From Lichenicola sp965198575 (GTDB lineage: Bacteria > Pseudomonadota > Alphaproteobacteria > Acetobacterales > Acetobacteraceae): a stretch of DNA of 64,000 nt. The stretch is from NCBI RefSeq assembly GCF_965198575.1, contig NZ_OZ240671.1:2976001-3040000 (forward strand), in the 5' to 3' direction. Positions 8,093-15,726 of this stretch are shown one piece after another (position 1 is the first letter of the stretch; each line of letters starts with the position of its first letter). A program made the position numbers and the translations under genes. Below the pieces are notes generated by a model. That model was not told the origin of the DNA and searched no databases. It was given only the letters and a program-made list of their open reading frames with translations.

Positions 8093-9417
8093 GCCCCACC
8101 CGGCAGCTTCGTCTCGGCGCCTTCATGCGTCCGGTCAGCATCCATACCGGCGCCTGGCGCTATCCTGGAGCCTGGCCGGACGCCAACTTCAACGTCGGGC
8201 ACATCAAGCGGCTGGCGCAAACGCTCGAGCGCGGACGCTTCGATGCGTTCTTCATGGCCGACCACCTGGCGGTGCTGGACATGCCCGCGCGCGCGCTCAA
8301 GCGCAGCCACACCGTCACGTCGTTCGAGCCGTTCACGCTGCTGTCGTATCTCGCCGCCGTCACCGAGCATATCGGACTGGTCGCGACGGCTTCGACGACA
8401 TTCGATGCGCCGTATCATGTCGCGCGCCGCTTCGCGTCGCTGGATCACCTGAGCAATGGCCGCGCCGGCTGGAATATCGTCACCACGGCCAACCCGGATG
8501 CGGCACTGAATTTCGGCGCCGATACGCAGATGGACCATGCCGAGCGCTACGTCCGGGCCCGCGAGTTCTACGACGTCGTCACCGGACTCTGGGACAGCTT
8601 CGAGGACGGTGCGATCATCCGCGACGTGGAAGCGGGGCTGTTCTTCGATCCGGCGAAACTGCATGTGCTCGATCATCACGGCACGCATCTCGACGTGCGT
8701 GGTCCGCTCAATATCGCGCGGCCGGTGCAGGGGTGGCCGGTGATCGTGCAGGCGGGGTCGTCGGAACCGGGGCGCCAGCTCGCCGCGGAAACCGCCGAGG
8801 TCGTCTTTGCGGCGGAGGGAAATATCGAATCCGCACGCAGTTTCTACGCCGACGTGAAGGGGCGCATGCAGCGGATCGGCCGTGATCCCGATCACCTGAA
8901 GATCCTGCCGGCCGCGTTCGTCGTCGTCGGCGACAGCATCGAGGAGGCGCAGGCGAAACGCGCCCATCTCGACAGCCTGGTGCATTACGACAGCGGCATC
9001 TCCTCGCTGTCCGGCATGCTGGGTCACGATGTATCCGGATATGACCCCGACGGCCCGCTGCCGGACATCCCCGATACGAATGCCAGCAAGAGCGCCCGGG
9101 CGCGCATGATCGAGCTTGCGCGGTCGCAGCAGCTCACGATCCGCCAGCTTGCCCAGCGGGCCGGCAGCTATGCGGGGCTGGCCTTTGTCGGGACGCCGAA
9201 AACCATCGCCGACCAGATGGAGGAGTGGCTGCTGACCGCCGGCTCCGACGGCTTCAACGTCATGTTCCCGTTCCTGCCGGCCGGGCTGGATGAATTCGTC
9301 GATCGGGTCATTCCCGAGCTGCAGCGACGCGGCCTATTCCGCCGCGAGTATGAAGGTCGTACGCTTCGGGAAAATCTCGGGCTGCCCCGGCCGCGAAACC
9401 AATTTGAGGAGCATTGA
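8089..9417 (+). CDS. LLM-class flavin-dependent monooxygenase (NtaA/SnaA/DszA family)
   Basis: Flavin-dependent monooxygenase of 442 residues with the bacterial-luciferase TIM-barrel fold. The N-terminal GAFMRPVSIHTGAWR block, FFMADHLAVLD and SNGRAGWNIVTT motifs are typical of the nitrilotriacetate/dibenzothiophene-sulfone monooxygenase family. These enzymes use FMNH2 from a separate reductase, and no flavin reductase gene is adjacent. The substrate is not predictable and could be a sulfonate, sulfone or aminopolycarboxylate. Translationally coupled to the upstream ArsR gene, which suggests substrate-inducible expression. Confidence 0.9.
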   Translation: MSPTRQLRLGAFMRPVSIHTGAWRYPGAWPDANFNVGHIKRLAQTLERGRFDAFFMADHLAVLDMPARALKRSHTVTSFEPFTLLSYLAAVTEHIGLVATASTTFDAPYHVARRFASLDHLSNGRAGWNIVTTANPDAALNFGADTQMDHAERYVRAREFYDVVTGLWDSFEDGAIIRDVEAGLFFDPAKLHVLDHHGTHLDVRGPLNIARPVQGWPVIVQAGSSEPGRQLAAETAEVVFAAEGNIESARSFYADVKGRMQRIGRDPDHLKILPAAFVVVGDSIEEAQAKRAHLDSLVHYDSGISSLSGMLGHDVSGYDPDGPLPDIPDTNASKSARARMIELARSQQLTIRQLAQRAGSYAGLAFVGTPKTIADQMEEWLLTAGSDGFNVMFPFLPAGLDEFVDRVIPELQRRGLFRREYEGRTLRENLGLPRPRNQFEEH

Positions 9418-9419
9418 TC

Positions 9420-9935
9420 ATGCGCAGACTGTCTTCCGTCGTTCTCGTGGCCTCCTTGTGCGTGGCCGGCACCGGCGCCGCCTTTGCCGTGGGCATCGCG
9501 GCACCAACCGACCTGCCGGCGCAGCAGCCGGCGCCGGTGGCACACCCCTACGACACCACCGCAGACGCGCATGCCCAGGTGGATGCCGCATTCGCCGACG
9601 CGAAGCGCACCGGTCGCGATGTGCTGATCGATTTCGGCGCAAACTGGTGCCCGGATTGCCGGATGCTCGCCGGCGTGTTCGACATGCCGCAGGTGAAGGC
9701 CTGGAAGGACAGCAACTTCGCCAGCGTGTCGGTGAATGTCGACCGCTTCAACGTGAACATGGATATTCCGGCGCGGTACGGCGTGAAGGTGAAGTCGATC
9801 CCGACCGTGCTGATCCTGACGCCGGACGGCAAGCTGCTCAACGCGGACGGCACGCTGGCTCTCGGCAACGCGCGCACCATGTCGCCCGCGGCGGCCGTGG
9901 ACCTCATCGCATCGTGGGAACAGCGCAAGGGCTAG
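9420..9935 (+). CDS. Exported thioredoxin-like protein
   Basis: 171 residues. An N-terminal signal peptide (about 1-23, AAFA-type end) indicates export to the periplasm. The thioredoxin fold follows, with active site W76-C77-P-D-C80 and cis-proline context KSIPTVLIL. CPDC rather than CGPC suggests a specialised redox potential. The ATG at 9420 is preferred over a TTG two codons earlier because GAGGAG lies 8 bases upstream. It follows the monooxygenase by 2 bp, so the two are probably co-transcribed. The partner is unknown. Confidence 0.85.
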   Translation: MRRLSSVVLVASLCVAGTGAAFAVGIAAPTDLPAQQPAPVAHPYDTTADAHAQVDAAFADAKRTGRDVLIDFGANWCPDCRMLAGVFDMPQVKAWKDSNFASVSVNVDRFNVNMDIPARYGVKVKSIPTVLILTPDGKLLNADGTLALGNARTMSPAAAVDLIASWEQRKG

Positions 9936-10228
9936 GGCCGCCTCGCCGGGGCCTGACCTGACAACGTCTCGCGCATGATCCGGACGCAGGTGGAGTGGTG
10001 AGACCCGGGACACTGTCTCACTGCCGCCTGTGCCGACCGGCCGGACGCCCGATCTGCAAGGACGCAGGCGATTGGCCGACCGGCGCGGCGACACGAACAT
10101 GCGCGCCCATTTTGGTGGCGCGGCTGATCTCTCGCCCGTCGTCGGGAGCCCCAGGCTTTCGGATCGCGCGCCCGGCACTGGCCTGTTGACGGTTTGTTAA
10201 TCCCGGAAACGCATAACGGGGGCCCCCG
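9936..10228. other. Intergenic region before the chemoreceptor
   Basis: 293 bp without a convincing gene. A TTGACG at about 10184 could be a -35 element for the downstream chemoreceptor, but no -10 hexamer is correctly spaced. I saw no RNA gene or strong terminator here. Confidence 0.4.
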
Positions 10229-12571
10229 GTGTCGTTGCCGGCGTTCGCATGCCGACCCAACAAGGTGGTGACTCGTTTGAAAGTCCGGACCCGTATCTAT
10301 GCAGGTTTCGCTGCCGTGGTGGCGATCAGCGCCGGCCTTTCCGCATTCGGCATCTTCGAGAATTCGCAGGTTGCGACCCAGGTGACCCACCTGTCCAGGA
10401 TGAGCGCCAACCTCGTGCGGATCCTGGCGGCGTCGGAACAGCTGGAGGCGATGCGTCGCGCGGAAACCAACTTCAGGCTCTATGGCAACAAGGACACCAT
10501 TGTCGAGATCAGGGACCACGAAGCCCGGACGGCCAGCCTGATGAACGATGCCGGCGCCGGGTCGGCGAGCCTCTCTCCGGTTCGTCAGGCGATCTATAAA
10601 GGTGTCGGCGATGCACTTCCGATACATGATCAGGCGTTCGAGAAGTACACCCGGCTCGTTGCGATCGGCGCCTCATCGAAAGCCAAGCTTTTCACCGTGG
10701 GCGATCAGCTCACTGCCGCAACCAACCACCTGATCAGCAGCGCAAGCCCGGGCGAAGCAGACGAAGCGGTGACGGTCAACACCGCCGTCCTGATGGTACG
10801 AATCGCGAACTGGCGTTTCCTCGCGACCGATGAGCCTGCAGGTCGGGCGTCCTTCAACGCCAGGGTCGCAGCCGCCAAAGACCAGTTGATACAGCTTGCG
10901 AAGATCGCGTCTCCAGACACGAAGTCGATCCTGGAGACGATCAACACGGCCCTCGGCGCCTATGCCGCAGCCTTCGATGCCGTATCCGATGCCAAGGCCC
11001 AAGCCTTCGTGCTCTACACCAAGACGATGCGGCCGCAAATTCTTGCCATGCAGGCCAATCTCGCAACGGCGAAAGACTCGCTCCGAGCGGACTTCGACAA
11101 GGGCACGTCGACAACGACGAAACTCATGGCCAGCAGCGCACTCGTCCAGGAGGTTCTGGGCGGTGTGGTTCTGGTGCTTGGCGCCGCGCTGGCGATCCTG
11201 ATCGGTCGCGGCATCGTTCGTCCCCTCACGGGCATGACCGAGGCGATGAGCCGGCTTGCTGCAGGAGACAAGTCCGTTGAAATCCCGGCACGCGACAACA
11301 CCGACGAGGTCGGCGCGATGGCCCGTGCACTGCTGGTGTTCAAGGAAAACATGATCGCCATGGAGCAGCAGACTGCGGAACAGGAGGTTGGCCGTCAGGC
11401 GAGGTCGCGTCGGCAGGATTCGATGGACAAGCACACCCAGGCCTTCGGAAGCTCGGTGTCCCATGTCATGGACACGCTTCGCACGGCGTCTCAGAACATG
11501 CGCCAGTCCGCCGACGTCATGGTCGAATCCGCAACCGCCGTGCAGCTTCAGGCATCGGAGACGGCGGGCGGCGCGAGCAAGTCCTCCGTGGATCTGGTCG
11601 GCGTTTCCGCAGCCATCGAGGAATTCTCCGCCAGCGTCGGCGAGATCGCGCGTCAGGTGACCATGGCCGCCGACGTGACGAGCCAGGCGGTACAGCGTGC
11701 CGAAGCGAGCCAGATCACCATCCGCGGGCTGACTGAATCGACGGGCCGGATCGGCGACGTCGTGCGCCTGATCGAGAACATCGCCGGCCAGACGAACCTC
11801 CTCGCGCTCAATGCAACGATCGAGGCGGCGCGAGCGGGTGACGCCGGCAAGGGTTTTGCCGTCGTTGCCGGTGAGGTCAAGGCACTCGCAGCGCAGACAG
11901 CCAAGGCCACGGCCGAGATCAGCGCACAGATCGACAGCGTTCGCACAGCGACCGGCGAGACCATCGTGGTCATGAACGACATCGCCGGCATCATCGGCAA
12001 GATGGGCGAGGTCTCGGGGGCCATTTCGGCGGCGGTGGAGGAGCAGAGGATTACCGTTCGCGAGATCGCGTCCAGCATCCAGATTGTCGCCACCTCGACC
12101 TTGCAGGCAGCGCGCTCGATGGAGAACGTCGTGCATGTCGCCGAAGAGGCAAACGAGGCGAGCCGACAGGTCCTGGGTGGTACCGGAACAATGACCACCG
12201 AGGCAGAGCGGCTACGCGGCCAGGTGGAGGAGTTCCTCCACGTCGTCGAGAACGATGCCGGTGACCGTCGCCGCTCCGAGCGTCTCGATGGCCGCGATGT
12301 CGGCGCAACGCTCCGTATTCCTGGCCAGGCCTCGATGCGGGTGATCATCAAGGATCTCTCCGCCAGCGGAGCTGCTCTACACTATCCTGGCGTTCTGGCG
12401 GTCGGTGGCGAAGTCGAGATCGATCTCCCGTATGCAGGCGGCTCGGTGACAGGCCTGGTGGTGCGGGCGGAAGGCGGCGTTGTCGCGATAGCCTTCCGGG
12501 AAGACCCGGCCATGCGTGGTCGCGTCGACCGTGCCCTTGCGACCTTGAGCAGAGAGCAGGTCGCCGCGTGA
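10229..12571 (+). CDS. Methyl-accepting chemotaxis protein with C-terminal PilZ domain
   Basis: Chemoreceptor of up to 780 residues. Order of parts: membrane segment 1 (about 24-44), periplasmic helical sensor (about 45-305), membrane segment 2 (about 308-330), HAMP (about 330-382), cytoplasmic signalling domain (about 440-660) with hairpin tip IAGQTNLLALNATIEAARAG near 518-537, then a PilZ domain (about 679-775). The PilZ c-di-GMP motifs are RxxxR (R681-R685) and DLSASG. Such fusions let c-di-GMP influence chemotaxis signalling. The GTG at 10229 is the upstream limit. GTG at 10265 or 10268, or a TTG shortly after, would also give a normal N-terminus. No che genes are nearby. Confidence 0.92.
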   Translation: MSLPAFACRPNKVVTRLKVRTRIYAGFAAVVAISAGLSAFGIFENSQVATQVTHLSRMSANLVRILAASEQLEAMRRAETNFRLYGNKDTIVEIRDHEARTASLMNDAGAGSASLSPVRQAIYKGVGDALPIHDQAFEKYTRLVAIGASSKAKLFTVGDQLTAATNHLISSASPGEADEAVTVNTAVLMVRIANWRFLATDEPAGRASFNARVAAAKDQLIQLAKIASPDTKSILETINTALGAYAAAFDAVSDAKAQAFVLYTKTMRPQILAMQANLATAKDSLRADFDKGTSTTTKLMASSALVQEVLGGVVLVLGAALAILIGRGIVRPLTGMTEAMSRLAAGDKSVEIPARDNTDEVGAMARALLVFKENMIAMEQQTAEQEVGRQARSRRQDSMDKHTQAFGSSVSHVMDTLRTASQNMRQSADVMVESATAVQLQASETAGGASKSSVDLVGVSAAIEEFSASVGEIARQVTMAADVTSQAVQRAEASQITIRGLTESTGRIGDVVRLIENIAGQTNLLALNATIEAARAGDAGKGFAVVAGEVKALAAQTAKATAEISAQIDSVRTATGETIVVMNDIAGIIGKMGEVSGAISAAVEEQRITVREIASSIQIVATSTLQAARSMENVVHVAEEANEASRQVLGGTGTMTTEAERLRGQVEEFLHVVENDAGDRRRSERLDGRDVGATLRIPGQASMRVIIKDLSASGAALHYPGVLAVGGEVEIDLPYAGGSVTGLVVRAEGGVVAIAFREDPAMRGRVDRALATLSREQVAA

Positions 12572-12759
12572 GTTGATCCATGCGATGCGCCGGGTCTGCA
12601 TCGCCCGCCTGACATCGACCATGCGTGTGCCGACAGGGGCAGCTCTGCGTCTTGGTCGGTGACCGGCCCCCCGCCGGCACGTTTCATGGACGCCACCCAG
12701 GCATTCGTCGCGCGGCGATCCGTCGTGACGTCGCCCGCGCTCGCGGTCCGGGCCGGTGA

Positions 12760-13998
12760 TTACGCGGCGACACCGCTTCCACTGGCAGCGCCGCGCCGTC
12801 CGAGAGTGAGCATGACCAGGGTGCCGGCGACCGCACCGAGGCCGCAATAGCCGATGGCACCGCGCGCCCCGAACCCGTCGACGAGCAAGCCGCCCAGGAT
12901 CGCACCGGTGGCGATCGCGATCTGGAACATCGTCACCAGCAGGGCACCGGCACTTTCCGCGTGGTCCGGGGCGGACTGTGTGGTCAGCGTCTGCAGCGCC
13001 ACGGGTAGTGCGCCGAAGGCGAAGCCCCACGCGGTCAACGCGACGAAGGTGACGGTCGCGGCTGCTCCATAGCCGAGCAGCAGCAGCGACGCGGCGGCGA
13101 GCAGCAACGACGCCAGCCCGACACCCAGCTTGGCGTTGCGTCCGGCGATGGCGCCGCCTGCCAGGTTGCCGAAGAAGCCGCCGACACCGAACGCCAGCAG
13201 CACCAGCGAAATCCTCGCGGCATGCAGATGCGACACCTGCTCGAGGAATGGCCGGACGTAGGTGAAGCCGGCGAAGTGTCCCGAGATCACCAGGAGCAGG
13301 GTGAGCATGCCGACCTGGATGCGCGGCCGGCGCAGCAGCACCAGGAACGTGCCGAGACCGGGTGCGTCCGTCGCCGGCAGGCGCGGGAGGGTCACCAGCA
13401 ATGCGAGCAGGGCCACCACTGAGAGGCCCCCGGCCGACAGGAACGTCAGGCGCCATCCGATCACGTCGCCGAGATAGGCGCCGAGCGGTGCGGCGCAGAC
13501 CGTGGCGGCAGACACCCCGGTGAAGATGATGGAGATCGCACGCGCGACCATGCGCTGTGGCACCAGGCGCAGGCACAAGGCCGGCGCCAGCGACCAGAAG
13601 CCACCCAACGCAAACCCCAGCACCACGCGCGCGCCGAGCAGAATCCAGACGCTCGAGGCCGTCGCTGCCAGCAGGTTCGACAGCACGAGCAGCAGCACCA
13701 GCGCGCGGACGATCATCCGCCGGTCGAAGCGGGCCAGTCCCACCACGACGATCGGTCCGGCGAAGGCGCCGACCAGTGCGGTCGCGGTGACGGCCTGCCC
13801 GGCGGTGCCGTTGGACACGCCGAGGCCGTGCGCCATCGGGGTCAGCAGGCTGGCCGGCAGGAACTCCGCGGTGACCAGCGCGAACACGCCGAGCGCCAGC
13901 GCGAACACGGCTGCCCACGCCGCCTTCGCCGGTCCGGCCGGTTCGGCAGGCGTCAGGCGGGTCGGGCGCATATCGATCAGGCTGGTCGTCTCGGACAT
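12760..13998 (-). CDS. MFS transporter, drug/metabolite efflux type
   Basis: Major facilitator superfamily permease of 412 residues with 12 predicted membrane segments. The N-terminal half contains the conserved LLGARVVLGFALGGFW-type motif seen in sugar, purine and drug efflux proteins (DHA1, NepI/AraJ-like). The start at 13998 has AAGAG about 7 bases upstream. It is transcribed divergently from an AraC-family regulator, with two direct repeats between them, so export of a compound sensed by that regulator is likely. Substrate unknown. Confidence 0.87.
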   Translation of the reverse strand: MSETTSLIDMRPTRLTPAEPAGPAKAAWAAVFALALGVFALVTAEFLPASLLTPMAHGLGVSNGTAGQAVTATALVGAFAGPIVVVGLARFDRRMIVRALVLLLVLSNLLAATASSVWILLGARVVLGFALGGFWSLAPALCLRLVPQRMVARAISIIFTGVSAATVCAAPLGAYLGDVIGWRLTFLSAGGLSVVALLALLVTLPRLPATDAPGLGTFLVLLRRPRIQVGMLTLLLVISGHFAGFTYVRPFLEQVSHLHAARISLVLLAFGVGGFFGNLAGGAIAGRNAKLGVGLASLLLAAASLLLLGYGAAATVTFVALTAWGFAFGALPVALQTLTTQSAPDHAESAGALLVTMFQIAIATGAILGGLLVDGFGARGAIGYCGLGAVAGTLVMLTLGRRGAASGSGVAA

Positions 13999-14012
13999 GC
14001 AAACTCTTTTAG

Positions 14013-14048
14013 GTTGACTGGAAGGTGGCACGTTGACCGGAAGGTGGC
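14013..14048. promoter_or_regulatory. Two 17-bp direct repeats between MFS and AraC genes
   Basis: GTTGACTGGAAGGTGGC (14013-14029) and GTTGACCGGAAGGTGGC (14032-14048) differ at one base and start 19 bp apart. AraC-family proteins commonly bind direct repeats spaced about two helical turns, so this is a good candidate operator for the adjacent regulator. It lies 15 bp from the MFS start and 38 bp from the AraC start. Function is inferred. Confidence 0.6.
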
Positions 14049-14085
14049 GTCGATCGCCTGGCGTTTCCATGCTAGAAACCCCGGC

Positions 14086-15075
14086 ATGCTTGATCGTTCC
14101 TCCAAACCAAGCCCCTCGCTTGGCGGCGATCCTCTCACCGGGATGCTGAACGGGCTGCGGCTCGAAGGCATCGAGTATGGCCGCTGCCGGCATGTGGCGC
14201 CGTGGGCGTTCCTGTTTCCCGCGCAGCCGGACGCGCATTTTCATTTCGTGGCCGAAGCGGGCTGCTGGCTGCAGACCCCGGCGGGTGCATGGATGCAGCT
14301 GAAGGCGGGTGATGCCGTGCTGCTGCCGCGCGGCGGCCCGCATGTGTTGGCGAGTGAGCCTGGGGCAACCCGCATGGCGGCCACCTTCCAGCCGTTCCCG
14401 CGAACCGAGTGCACCTCGATCTGCGACAACATCTACGACCTGCAGACCGGCGGGGAGGGTGAGGCCCAGCTGCTGTTCTCGGGTTCGATGCGGTTCAACC
14501 TCGATAGCCTGCATCCCCTGCTGCGGATGATGCCGGACGTGATGCACGCCAACGAACTGATGCGCAGCGACCCCACCATCCCGCATCTGATCGAGGCGAT
14601 GGGTCGCGAGGTGGCGATGAACCGGGTCGGGGCCTGCGGTATCGTGGCACGCCTGGCCGACGTGCTCGCCGCCCAGATCATCCGCTCATGGGTCGAGCAT
14701 GGCGGGGATGCCGCGACCGGTTGGATGGCGGCGGTGCGGGACCCGGAAATCGGCCAGGTGCTGGCGGCAATCCACGCGGCCCCGCACCGAGACTGGCCGG
14801 TGTTCGAGCTTGCCCGGATCATGGGTGCGTCACGCTCGAGCTTTGCCGGCAAGTTCGCCGCGATCGTCGGCGAGACCCCGGCGCATTACGTCGCACAGGT
14901 GCGGATGCATCAGGCCCGGCAATGGCTGCTGCGCGACCGCGCGCGAATCTCCGACGTCTCGAAACGGCTGGGCTACGAGTCCGATGCGGCCTTCAGCCGT
15001 GCCTTCAAGCGGATCATCGGCGTGGCGCCCAGCCACTTCCGAAGTTCCGGCGAAGTGCGTGCATCGAGCAACTGA
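14086..15075 (+). CDS. AraC-family transcriptional regulator
   Basis: 329 residues. An N-terminal cupin-type sensor domain (about 15-200, AraC_N/cupin_6-like) is followed by two C-terminal helix-turn-helix motifs (about 220-320). The second ends in the family signature RISDVSKRLGYESDAAFSRAFKRIIG. This architecture is common in regulators adjacent to efflux pumps. The ATG at 14086 is the first start after the repeat region, although the frame is open far upstream through the antisense of the MFS gene. It probably controls the divergent MFS gene through the 14013-14048 repeats. Confidence 0.9.
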   Translation: MLDRSSKPSPSLGGDPLTGMLNGLRLEGIEYGRCRHVAPWAFLFPAQPDAHFHFVAEAGCWLQTPAGAWMQLKAGDAVLLPRGGPHVLASEPGATRMAATFQPFPRTECTSICDNIYDLQTGGEGEAQLLFSGSMRFNLDSLHPLLRMMPDVMHANELMRSDPTIPHLIEAMGREVAMNRVGACGIVARLADVLAAQIIRSWVEHGGDAATGWMAAVRDPEIGQVLAAIHAAPHRDWPVFELARIMGASRSSFAGKFAAIVGETPAHYVAQVRMHQARQWLLRDRARISDVSKRLGYESDAAFSRAFKRIIGVAPSHFRSSGEVRASSN

Positions 15076-15106
15076 TCCGTCCTGCGCTGGCCAATTGCGG
15101 CCCGGA

Positions 15107-15622
15107 CTACCGCGCCCCGAACAGTGTGTAGGTCGCGCTGTAGGAAACCCGGACTTCGGCAGCGACGTGAGCCGCGTCGCATCCGGTCGCCGGCGCCGTA
15201 CCGCCTGCGGTCCGGGTGCGCGTGACGTAGGTCACGGCGTCGAACCGGCCGGCACCCGCATGTGACTTCGCGCGCAGGACCAGCCACGGCGCCGCGGTGG
15301 CCGGTGTGCCCGGTATTGCCGGACTGCCCGAGGCGAGCAGTTCGCCGACCACGATGCTGCCGTCGGTTGCCTGCCAACTCGGGCCGATGAAATGACGACC
15401 GACCGGTCTGCCGGTGGTGTCGGTCAGGGTGGCGTCCGGTCCAACCAGAACCCAGGCCGTGCCGGTCGCCGAGGACGTGCACCGATAGATCTGCACGCCG
15501 CGACCCTGCAGTTCCAGCACGCCTGCGTTGGCTGCGAGCGCGCCCTGACACATCGTGATCGAAGCGAGTGCCACCGGGAAGACCGACCCCAGGACCGTCC
15601 TGATCGCGCGACTTGGCTTCAT
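15107..15622 (-). CDS. Secreted DUF3455 family protein
   Basis: 171 residues with an N-terminal signal peptide ending about residue 31 (GALA). The remainder matches the DUF3455 pattern as I know it: GVQIYRC near the start, a GRHFIGPSWQ block, and a cysteine in ATGCDAAHV near the end. Function is unknown; the family is found in secreted proteins of bacteria and fungi. A GTG three codons upstream (15631) is an alternative start. It is convergent with the AraC gene and has no obvious partner. Confidence 0.75.
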   Translation of the reverse strand: MKPSRAIRTVLGSVFPVALASITMCQGALAANAGVLELQGRGVQIYRCTSSATGTAWVLVGPDATLTDTTGRPVGRHFIGPSWQATDGSIVVGELLASGSPAIPGTPATAAPWLVLRAKSHAGAGRFDAVTYVTRTRTAGGTAPATGCDAAHVAAEVRVSYSATYTLFGAR

Positions 15623-15726
15623 GATCTGCACCGCGGTTGATGATGGCGAGGACCCGATCCGGATGCGGCGGGTAGCCTGACGTCACCATATCGGGTGGGG
15701 TCGTGCCAGCTCCCCGATGGTCGCAA

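Noticed and set aside
10673..12136. 487-residue open frame antisense to the chemoreceptor
   Set aside because: Low-complexity His/Arg-rich translation with no domain; it is a shadow of the high-GC coding strand.
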